Shown: positions 40,501 to 51,900 of the stretch, in pieces
Layout: each line of letters begins with the position of its first letter
Position numbering within the stretch: position 1 is the first letter of the stretch
Source of the DNA: Escallonia rubra
Lineage: Eukaryota; Streptophyta; Magnoliopsida; Escalloniales; Escalloniaceae
Assembly (NCBI GenBank): GCA_033065855.1
Contig: JAVXUO010000086.1
Span: 372,001 to 436,000, forward strand
DNA length: 64,000 nucleotides
Reading direction: 5' to 3'
The notes under the pieces: model-generated
Told to the model about the DNA's origin: nothing
Databases searched by the model: none
The model's input: the letters and a program-made list of their open reading frames with translations, nothing else
Program-made: the position numbers and the translations under genes

Positions 40501-43500
40501 TTCTACCGTAATTTGATCAAAATGATTCCAACACTCGGCTTTCTTTTTTTTCACCTTTTGGGCTTCTTGCTGATTACCGGAAGTATTGCTCGGCCCTTCT
40601 CCATCGTGACCGCTCATCAGGTTAACATCATGCCACAGAGTAGTAGCTTCACCAACCGAGCTGCGTCCTTGACTAAAATGCGGACTATCTTGTGAAGGCG
40701 TGTAATCAATATCTGGAATGTTTTGATTGAATTCCCAATTGGCTTGAGTATCTATCATACAGCCCGTACTCATTCGTCCAGGAACGAATGGTTGTGGTGG
40801 TGCTTGGATTGGTGTTCTTGATGGCCGTGGTGGTGGTGTTTGTGCTGGTGGTGGTGCTTGAGCTGGTGGTGGTGTTTTTCGTGACGATGATCAACGCCTG
40901 AATTTCTTTAATATTCCAGACATATTTGACGCTAAACTTTTTTACTGGATTGAAAAAAATAAAACTAGAGCAGTAATAAGTAATTAGAAATAACAATTAA
41001 AAAGAATTGAAGAGTAACTAGGGAATAAGAGTAATTAGTAATTCAAAATTGGCCGGCGTTAGTAATTAAAAATAACTTTGTAATAGTAATTAATAAATAA
41101 GAACTCACTAATTACTAATTAGTAAACAAAATAATTAGAGAGTAACAAATGAATAAGAAGAATAGTTAGTAATTAAAATTTAACACGAGCAGTAATTAGT
41201 AAACATGAGTAGTAATTAGCAAAAGTACTAATTAATAAACAAGAGTAATAATTAGCAAGAGTAGTAATTGGAGAGGAAAATAGTAGCAAAGCTTGTAGAA
41301 ATGTAGAATGTTTAGATAAGAGAGAGTAAGAAGATTGGTGTGAAAAATTAGAAAAGAAGGGTGTGAATTTATAAAATTTTCAAAGTTCATAAAAAACCAA
41401 AATACCCCTAACAACTAGCCGTTTATAGTTGTTGGGGAGGGTAAGAGTGTAAAAAACCTTAAAAGATTTAAAAAAGTTAACTTGGACCAAAATACCCCCC
41501 AAACTAGCCGTTATATAGTTGTTGGGGGGGGGTAAAAGTGGAATTTTTTGAAGTAATGGGGAATATAGCCGTTGGGAGGGGGACAAATTTTGAAAAAATT
41601 GGGCTAGCCCAGAATTTGGGCCAATTTAGGGCCAGATCTGGGCCAATTCAGGGCCAAAACAGGGCCAATTTCGGGCCAAAACAGGGCCAATTTTGGGCAA
41701 AAAACAGGGCCAATTTTGGGCCAAAACATGGCCAAATTCGGGGCTGGGCTTTTTCGGGCTTTTTTAGGGCCGAGCCTGGGCCGGGCCATTTTTTCAGAAA
41801 CCCTGGCCTGGTCCAAGGCCCTACATACTCGGGCCTATACTGTTCATTATAGGGCCGGGCCCGGGCTTTTTTTGGGCCGGGCCGGGCTGGGCCGCGGGCC
41901 GCCCGGCCCGTTTACATGTATAGATTTGGATATCAAAAATGAGTTTTGTTTTTCTTCAGAAATGAGCTTTGCACACAACTGGTACTTTTGATAACACTGG
42001 GTGGTTTTAGTTAGCTCCCTAGAAGTCGAAATTCATCTTTTTTTAACATAAGGATGTCTATGGTTCTCAAGAGGCATCATAACATGAAAGAAATTTGTCA
42101 GAATCTTCAGAATTTTACTGAAGCACAGGACATAGGCCCATGCCCAGTACTGTGGTAAAAGCTCGGGCAGTTAAAATATAATCGCAGCCACTTTGTGCAA
42201 ATCTGCCAGGATCACACTGAGTAGTCGTGGGAAGGACCTGGGAGGAGGAAATAAACAGTGATCGGTGGAGTGCACCTACACGTGTTGGCAAAAAAGTGAG
42301 CACTTATTAGGTATTTATTACAATCATATCAATTGGATATTTGTTCACAGATAGATATGTCATATAGTTGCGTGTCGCTAACCTACGACCTACTTATTGT
42401 GCTGTGTTTCCTTGTTATGTCTTACAGTGTCCGTGCTATCTTTGTACATCGTAGGTGCCAACTGCTAAGGCACGTGGAGTTAGTGTTGTATAAAAAAGTC
42501 ATGTTCTCTAGCTGAATGAATTCATTGCCTGGATGAGGCAAGGCCGTGTAGTAAAGGATCTTTCTTTTCCAAATCCCATCTTGTTCCACCTTGACCATTG
42601 CTCATCATCGTCTGCTGCATAGATGCATGACATGCCTCTGCTTTATTTAGAGGCTTGTAAGTTGTAGTGTATCCCAGCCTGCAGAATTTTTTTTATTCAC
42701 TGCTTAATTTCCGGATTTGATTTGATGCATGACAGAATCTGCTCTAATTTCTAGAATCATGAATTGATCAGATTCCATGTAATTTCGCTATATCTGTCAA
42801 CTGTGTGAACCCTCCCAAGATAAAAATAGATGAACAAGGCTTAGAACGTAATAATGTAGATTCCAGTGTTAAAGGTAATGTCTCTTTCCAATAGGTATAT
42901 CTGCTATTATCCTTAGATGAGAAACTACATTCTGTTGCAGCTCATTTGAACCATTTATTTGAGTTCTATAGCCAGCAACGGTGCAGTCTTCTTAAAGCTT
43001 CCATGGTAGTAGGTATGTGCTTCTTGTCGCTTCGTCCTTGTACGAAATCTGAAAATTGTGCAATCACGAATAGAGCAGGCTGTATGTCTTTGTCCTTTTC
43101 ATTGACCTATTCCTATTGGTGTTTAATAGGTTTCCAGCTTGGTTACACTGTCATCTTTGGGTCCTATGCATCATTTCTCTTCATTCGTACAGGTAATTCA
43201 TCTTCTCTTACATTAGTTGATTGTGACGCTCTTATATAATAAATAACATGGACCAGATCAGAACTATCTGTTAGCATGATCATCATAGAATTACGGGAAA
43301 AAAAGGTCTCCAAACATAGCAAAAACCACAAATTGCAGACCTGAAATTAACCAAATATTGGGTTTCACTAACCTCCCCACCAGTAAGAGACAAATAGCAA
43401 CGTCCAAATCTTTTCTTAGGCAGAAATACCCCCAAAAGCCACGATGACGGGATGAGACCAAACACCAACTATGGGACGATGAGTTGACGGAACTGCAGTT

Positions 43501-46500
43501 ACTACCACCATATTCGCTGTTACACCGATAGGATCATAATGTCGCAGCTGGATTAATCAAACTACTACATGAAACGAACTGATGAGATTCAAAAGCAATA
43601 AAGATAAATATATTATACTAGCTGAAACCCCTGTGCTATGCACGGGCAATTAATCATACTTACTTTTTTGACAGAGAAGCTCAATATATACAACTTTACT
43701 GGAGTTGCATTGTGTTATCTTAAGCTCAATATGTCACTTCATTAAAATAATTGTTTTATTTGAACCATAGTTGTAGCAAGTTGCTCCAGATATTAACGAA
43801 ATTCTTATTTTATTCAACAATGCATTTTTACACATGAATTTATGGTGAAAAATATTCTCTATTTTAGCTAGAAACAACAGAGAAACTTGTGGCCTGTTTC
43901 TTTGACATTGCCTCCATGTTGTTGTACTTCAGCAACCATTATCGTAGCTATGTCTGCTATATGACGTGATAGCTTTTAAGAATATGCAAACACCAAAAGT
44001 CTTTCTTTTTGTTATTTTGGCCTTGCATTATTTCTATGTCCGAGTAACTTTACCATCAATTTACATTGAGATAAGTATTCGAAGTTGTTGTTACATATGA
44101 ACTTGAAGAAATAACATGTCACACAGACTCAATTCTTTACGAATCCCTTAGGCAGCATGTGGAGGTCTGCCTCTAACTTCGAAGCAGAGGTGGACTTGAA
44201 ACTGTAAGCCTAAGCTAGCCTATATAATACTTAAAACTTTAAGCCTAAGCTAGCCTATAATACCACCCTTGGTGCTGGATCACATAAATAAAATAAATTG
44301 CATTGTAAAAAACACAATTGATAACTGTGTTTCGTTTTAACCGGTTGGGTGTCTAAAATTTAGTGACACAACATAGCGAAGAGACATATAATGACAAAAG
44401 TGAATCTCGAAATGCTAAAACAAAGCACACACCACTTTCAAGTGCTCACAATAACTTTAATGAGTTTCATTTGGTGTTGCATGTTTTGTCAAGAGTGTTA
44501 GTAACCATATGTACTGATTTCTTTGTCACACGTAAAGGTTGGAATTACAGCCTCAAATCATCATTTGTTTGAGCTTTTTCGATCATGAAACATAATGGTA
44601 AAAGCTTTTTCGATCATGAAACATAATGGTAAAAGTTTCGGTCTTTCATTCATAGGAACAAAAAATACAACAGTGGTTCCGTTTGACTTCATTTTAAGTG
44701 GAAAGGAATGTTCGTGTTCAAATATTGACATCCAAAGCAAAGAGACCCCAAGCAATCCACTCTCAACAATGAAAAGAACTGCCAAATCTGTAAATCATTC
44801 GGACATTTTCTTTTGTAATGCCAGATATTAAAAAGCACGTAGCCAAAATCCCATGAGGTTGAGTATTGTGCTCCAACTATTTAATTTCCATAAAGTTGAA
44901 ATGACTGTGCAGTAGCACCAACAAAATTAATGTTAAGCAGGCTTAAAACTTAAATACCAAGTTTGTAGAGAAGTTTCCAGTAATGATATTTGGCGATGAC
45001 TTCGCTTTAATAGGCATGTAGCTTAAAATTGATTAAAAATCTTAGAGACAACCAAAAAATAGTCACTAAAGCAAAAAAAGAAATGAAAAAATAATACCAC
45101 TGCTGAAAGGAAAAAATAATACCACTGCTGATACTGCACTTTCTTACCCATTTTGCACATGCGTGTAGTGGCGTCTGTCCATGACTATAGTCATCATCAA
45201 CCCTGGACATATGAAAACAGGTAGGCATATAAAACAAAGCTGATCTCATCACAACAATGAAAGCAAATTGATTCAAAGACATACCAGTGATATAATTCTA
45301 TAGCTGCGAAGTATAAAGTTGATGACAAACAGAACTATTTGGGCACCATCGGTGAAGCATGAGCCCGAAAATAAAAGGTAAAGAGTATGCACATGAAATA
45401 GCAGTAAGATTAAACATGACTATAGAAAAGCTTTAGTAGACATTAACTGTGTCAAAAGAGCTACCACTTATAAGGCCGACTTTCCCGATGTTTACTCTCT
45501 TTTTTCAGTTTTGGAAACTGGAAAAAAAAGTTGCTTTTGGTAACCATTTTTTTTTCCCTTCAGTTAAAAAAATCAGTTTTTAAATCAAGGCTGTTTTTAA
45601 AAACTCAAAAAATGAATTTCGGTTTTCAGTTTTGGTTTTTTTCTTTGAGACCACCACCCTCCCACCGCCGGCAGCCATTGCCCACCGCCGGCAGCCATCG
45701 CCCACCGCCGGCAACAACCGCAGGCCGCTGGCAGCCACCTCCGGCGATTGCCGGCGGTCGGCAGCCACCTCCGGCAACTGCCGGCGGCCGGCAGCCACTG
45801 CCGGCGACTGCCAGCGACCCACCTCCGGTGACCACCGGCAGCGACCCACCTCCGGCGACCACCGGCAGCGACCTCCGCCGGCCACTGCCACCGCAAACCA
45901 CAACAACAAAAAAAAATTCAAAATAAAAATTGGGTTATCAAACACCCACTTGTTTTTGTAAAAAACAAAAATTGAACTGCTATTTATTATTTATTTTTTT
46001 TGGAAACTGAAAAAAAGAAAAAAAAGTGTTGTCAAAAAGAGCCTAAGCCTTGTTTCCAGAACCTCTAGATTCCAAATGGAATGGAAACCTAAGCTCTCAT
46101 ACTATCACAAATTAAACTGAAATTCAGCAACAAAGGTATTAGAATGTGCAATTGTTATTTAAAATATTAAGAAAACATCGTGTAATAAAGGTGTCGGTGC
46201 TTCCTAGGTAGCAAGCAACGGGAAAACTTAAATGAAACTTTGATCTGTCCCATTCCGCGATGGATGGATGACCATATTCTAGTGACAACTTATATTAAGT
46301 TGCTAGTGGTAGCAAGGGAACGGGTCTCCAAATACACACACACACACACACACATACAGATATATATACACATATTTGTGTACTTCTATGGCTAATCCAC
46401 TTCCACCGCTAGAAGAACCTTTATTTTCCTACCTGTGATCCGGCCGTCCACATCTCAAGGTGGACAGTTCAGATCTCTTTTTCTCTTTTTAATTTCTTGC

Positions 46501-48964
46501 CTAACCGCCTATAAGATAGGGAACTTATAAAAAATTCCCCATAATACCCTTTGTGAATTCTTCTTCTTCTCCTCTTTCATTCATCTACCAAGAAGCCATA
46601 AGCTTTCTTGCTTACTCCCACAATCACCGTTAAAATTGCTGGTTTGTCTTGGATTAAAAACAAATCTAAAATTGTGATGGCTTGGAATGTGCTCTTTCTT
46701 GTCCACGGCGTGGTTGGGGTTGCGTTGAGCCCGCCAATTTGAAGATCCTCCATCGATTTGAAGCAGCGGGATCGGCCAACCGAGCCGATTCCCATCGTCT
46801 GACATCTCAAAGTCACACCACTTTCAGATGCCACTGCTGTCTACGTTGCTTCTTTTCAACATCTCGCCACTTGCAACGTCGTAAATTCCACAGCCGTCCA
46901 CCATCTATAACTCCCCCATCACCACCACGCCAAATAACGGCAATCGCGGCCATCAACTGCCATCTATTCTCTTCTCATTTCCAGATATGGAATTCTCCTT
47001 TAATTTGAATTGAGTTTTAGGTTTTCTAATGATGTAATCAGATCCATTTTTGATGGATTTAAATTCCATTATTTATATACTTCATGTTTTATATCAATTT
47101 TCAAGTGCAAATCAGGCCCCTTTCTTGACTCAGTTACGGGGGGCTTAATGATTTAACTTTGAAGGGGGATGTTATGGTTGCTAGATTGGAAATTGAATAT
47201 TCAATGAGATGAGGCTAATCAAATAACCGAAAGATATGACAAAGGAAAAGAGACAAAGAAGGAAAGTGACGGAGTTGTAGGTCTGGAAAAAGTGCTAACC
47301 ACCCTTCTTTGGGGCGGTTAAGTGAAAACACATAAAAGAAATTACATCTCAGCCATCCGCGTTTTACATCTCAGCCATCCACGTCACCACGCGGATGGTT
47401 GAGATTCTCTTTTTTTAGACATTTCTCCTAACCATCCCAAAGAGGGTTATCATTTTTTGCAGAAGTGTTCCAGAAATGCCCTTCTCCACTTATGAATCTG
47501 AAGCAACAGCCAACCACTGTGGCCATAGCCGGCCATCCGTACACATCCACTCCTCCATCCATAAACACAACACCTTCACTGCTGCTGCTAACCTTGATAT
47601 GCCGTCACACACCACCTCCCTATTGCGGCTTCCGTCAACCTCAGTCGCTCACACACATAATGTCCTAACTGCATCTGTAACCCAACACCACTATAACTAC
47701 GGACCACCAGTGCCTCTCTTTCTTCAAAGGACCACTGTGCGAAAGTCCAACTACCATCGTCACCACCTAAATCCACCGTATACACGTCCTATAACCACTT
47801 TCCTACACCGCCCCAAAGAGATGCTGCGGTGGCATGGGGGAGTCAAGATAGCATTAAAATTTCCAGTTAAAGAGCTCAACATATAATAGAACTGAGGGAG
47901 AGACGATGCCGCTACTTCAGCCGCCGCCGCCACCGTGCAGATTTATCGGCACCGCCAATGCAGTCCGGATCTATCGCCACCGCTCGCTACCGCCACCGTT
48001 GGATGGACTCTCATTCTTTGTTTCCACTAAGACCCGGTCCTTACCTACTCTGTCGCAGCTACTATGAGATGCCTTTTTATGGGTTTTTCAAAGAGAGACC
48101 GGGAGAGACGAGACAAGAGAAAATCAAAGTTGATTTTGGAAAATTCACCAACAGCTTGAAAGTCAATCGCTTAGGCGAGAAATTTAAAAAAAAAAAGCTG
48201 ATCTCAACCGTCTAGTTAGAAACGTGCATGGTCGTATTACAGCCTGGAAAAAAGGGGCTAATCCATATCTAGTGTGGAGAAAATTCCTTTTTCCCAGCTA
48301 ATCTGAGACCGTCCACGTTGTGCAATGGATGCTCCAGATCATTGATTTTAGGAAATTACAATAGTATCCCTAAGGTTAGGGTGAAATTACAGTCAAGGAC
48401 AAGTTTCAAAATGTAATAGACTGTGACCACAAACTTTGAAAATGTAACAGTCGTGTCCATTTGTTATTAATCCGTTAAAAGGTGTGCTTTTTGCTAATGT
48501 CAATATTGCTCTTAAACAACAAATACATGTTTAAACTGTATAAATATTCATACCCTAATTTTCAAATTAGGGTTTGATTCTCTCTCTCTCTCTCTTCCCT
48601 TTCTCTCTTCTGCCTCCCCTGCCCCTTCTTTTCCCCCTCTTCTCAAACCATAATTTGCAAATTAGCATTCTCTCTCTCTCTCTCTCTCTCTCTTCTGCCT
48701 CCCCCGCCCCCTATCTCCCCTCTTTCAAAATTGGAGTTGGTGCTAGTTGCGGGAGGATGGCGGCGGTGCTTAGTCTTTAATGTTGGCGACAGATTTGGCG
48801 TGGGTTTGATGCCGGTTATGGGAGGATAGCATTTTTGGTGGGTTTCTGTGTTACGGGTGGTGCGTAATTAACGCGTTGGTGGGTGGATGATGGTGATGGG
48901 TGGTTGATGCGGTGGTGGGTGGATGACGTGGTGGTGGGGGATGATGACTGGAACTGAGACACGA

Positions 48965-48997
<33 letters not shown>

Positions 48998-51900
48998 TTT
49001 CCGCAATCGGCGAAAACCTGATGGAGCATGCGATGTGGAGGTAGAAGGCCCACGGGTCGTGAACTTCTTTTCCCGGAGAAGAAGCAATGACTGTATCTGG
49101 GGTGTATTCCCACGAAACGGATGTTGAAGTTTAAAAACACTGACCTAATCCTTTGAATCCTTCTTGCGGAATCGATAAATTATACGCCCACTGGTTGAAT
49201 CATAACGACTTACTTCAATTTTGACTCTATCCTTTGGCAATATCTGTATAAATCTACGTCGTATTTCTCCTGAAACACAACTTAGAATCATATCTTCATT
49301 ATCTAAACGAACACGGAACATACTTGGGAAGCTATTCAGGTAATTAAACCTTCATGAATCCATTTTTGTCGTTCGTTCCAGCTCAAGGGTTTCTTTTTTC
49401 TTCTCATCGGAGTTATTTCACAAAGACTTGCCGTGGTAAGGAAGAAGGGGGGAACAAGCACACTTGGAGAGCGCAGTACAACGGAGAGTTGTATGCTGCG
49501 TTCGGGAAGGATGAATTGCTCTCGAAAAGGAATCTATTGATGCTCTCCCAATTGGTTTGGGCCCTTCGTGATCTGACGGTGCCGAGTGGAAGGGCCATCG
49601 CTCAACGAATAGAAGTTACTCCAGAGATAACAGGCTGATCTTCTCCAAGAGCTCACATTCCCATCTATTCTAACGAAATTAAACCTATACAAGCATCCGA
49701 ACTCGCATTCTAATGTGGGCAATTGACAAGGCTGTTAGGTTTCTGTGTTGGTGGTGGTGGGTGGATAGTGGTGATGGGTGGTTGATGCGGTGGTGGGTTG
49801 ATGACGCGGTGGTTGGGGATGATGGTGATGGGCAGTTGACAAGGCTGTTGGGTTTCTGTGTTGGTGGTGGTGGGAAATTGACGCGATGGTGGGTGGATGG
49901 TGGTGATGGTTGGTTGATGTGGTGGTAGGTGCATGACGCTGTGGTGGGGGATGGTGGTGATAGGCAGTTGACGAGGCTGTTGAATGCTGACCTGGTGGTG
50001 GCTAGTGGAGGTTGGACGGGGTGGTGGGGGACGATGGTGATGGGTGGTTGACGAGGCTGGTGTGGTGGCTAGTGGTGGGCGTGGTGGTTATGGTTGGGGA
50101 TGCCGGTCGGTGCCCTGCTGGTGGTACTGCGGTGGTGGGTTCTTCAAAAGGAAGAGAGAAGAGGAGAGATGAAGGACTGGCATTTGAAAAAAATAACCTT
50201 CTAATTTAAGGGCAATAAAGTAATTTCCTTAAAACCATTAGGTATTTTAAGGTTCCATTTGGTCAAAAGGGACATCAGTGATATTTGTTCAAACTAATGG
50301 ATGCACGTGTAATTTCACCCTAACCTCAGGGACACTAGTGTAATTATCCCTTCGTTTTAAGAAAATATCATGCCTAAGAGTAGCGGTCAGAAAAGATCTG
50401 ATTTCTTCCCCCATTTCCGTAGCATATACTTCGTAGCTTTTCCCAGATTGTAAAGAATGATTGATAATCATCCATCTCCATTGAAAACAAAATCAACCAT
50501 ATCAATTACACCAAAATGAATCAACAAATTACACCAAAATCAATCTGCATCTCCATTTTCATCCATCAATCACATCATGAGCAAACCCATTTATCATTTG
50601 AATTACGCTAAAATTAATTTTCATCCATCACACTGAACGGCAAACCTATTTATTTAACATATCAATTACACCGGGATCAATTAATAGAAATCTAAGTTGA
50701 AACATTGGGCGAGGACAGATGCGGCGGAGGTGGCTTGGGCAGAGGACGGTGGTTGTGGTGGCTTGGGTGAATGCCAGATGCATTGGCGTCATCTGTGGGC
50801 AATGATGGTGTTGCCTGTGGCATCGGGCAGCGTCGATGCATGATGGTGGTGGTGGGTTTGGTTCGGTAGAGAGAGAATTGGTAGAGCCAATAGAGACGAG
50901 TACAGAAAAGTGAGGGGGGAGGGAGGGAGACAGAGAGAGAGAGAATCCGGTAATTAAAAGGAAGTTTTGGAAAAATTGCTAAGTGCCACTAATTTGTATA
51001 TAAAAAAGGATCTCAACCGTCCATTATGCAACGTGGACGGTTGAGATGCGCTGCGAAAATAAGGAAAGTTCCAAAGCTAGATGTGGATCAGCCCCGAAAT
51101 TTTCTCAGCGCAGATCTAGCCGTGCACGTCACCTCATGGACGGCCAAGATTGCCTTTATTTTTCCATCTCGCCTAACTGCCCAAAAAAAAGCTGGTCAGA
51201 ATAGATGATAATATGAGGTCAACTTTGCCCTTTGTCCAGAGTTTGTTGATTCTCTCTCTTTCTGCAGACTACCTCAGCGTTAGGGCTGCGGCACCACCAG
51301 CAAACAAGCTTGGGTACCCTATACGACCATCGCCTCCATTTCCACTCTCTCTTCCTTCCAAAACTTTCACAGCCATCACCAACATAGCCTAAATATAGGG
51401 AAATCCGAGATTTGCACTATCTCATTTGAGATGGCAAAGATTTCTGTTTATGATTCTTGGTAATGGATAGAAACCCAGTAAATTCAAAGCAAACGAGTTC
51501 TTCTTTCATCAGCCTTATATCCCTCCATTTTCAATCACCGGTCCAACACCCATAATAGCATATGCCTTTAAATTTCAATCATGAATCCATGGAGGTGAGT
51601 TCCGACGCCAAAGAACAATGAAAATTCAGCAACTTAGCACTTCAGGAAGGTGGTGGTGGCAGTGTGGTCAGTGGGGGTTCTAGTTGCAGGTGGGAGAGAG
51701 AAATCAAACTAAGGGCCGAGTGGAAAATTTTTGACAAATTGCTAACTGCTGTTCTTAGGGGCGGTTAGCATCTTAGCCGTCCATTGTACAACGTGGACGG
51801 CTGAGATGCGCTCGGAAAATAGGGGTTTCTCCAGAGCTGGATGTGGATCAGCTCTCGTGTTTATATATATATATTTATATATACACACACGTACACACAC

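Larger units (their letters stand above)
34875..42940 (+). other. RCE1 intron 4 (8.1 kb)
   Basis: GTGAGT donor and TTGCAG acceptor. It contains the second dispersed repeat copy (35325-35735) and a complete hAT element (37712-41922). The remainder (34875-35325, 35735-37711, 41923-42940) is AT-rich intron without recognised content. Confidence 0.9.
48351..50350. mobile_element. Mutator-like element carrying a plastid DNA mosaic
   Basis: The left end GGAAATTACAATAGTATCCC continues into TTAGGGTGAAATTACAG, and the right end inverse reads GGGATAATTACACTAGTGTC then TTAGGGTGAAATTACA. These are the same termini as at 11354 and close to those at 62071. The flanks TTGATTTTA and TTCGTTTTA match at 7 of 9 positions, consistent with an aged 9-bp duplication. 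Inside are CT arrays (48571-48595, 48669-48693), a GGTGGTGGGTGGATGATGG-type minisatellite on both sides (48850-48945 and 49715-50110), and 48947-49658 of plastid origin. Confidence 0.75.

Noticed and set aside
43640-43670. CCCCTGTGCTATGCACGGGC motif as a Helitron or LINE end
   Set aside because: A short palindromic-looking phrase only; no second end or coding sequence nearby to support an element.
45531-45961. Pro/Ala-rich ORFs on both strands
   Set aside because: Same GC-core artefact in the third copy of the element.
46577-47008. Possible captured gene in the CCGTCCA element cluster
   Set aside because: ORFs on both strands overlap and I recognise no protein family; a translated search would be decisive.
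49354-49638. 94-codon ORF ending in the plastid block
   Set aside because: It spans trnI intron and 23S rRNA fragments, which are not protein coding.
48947-49658. Functional rRNA genes
   Set aside because: Only about 155 and 100 bp of plastid 16S and 23S remain, out of context and mutated; nuclear copies of plastid DNA.
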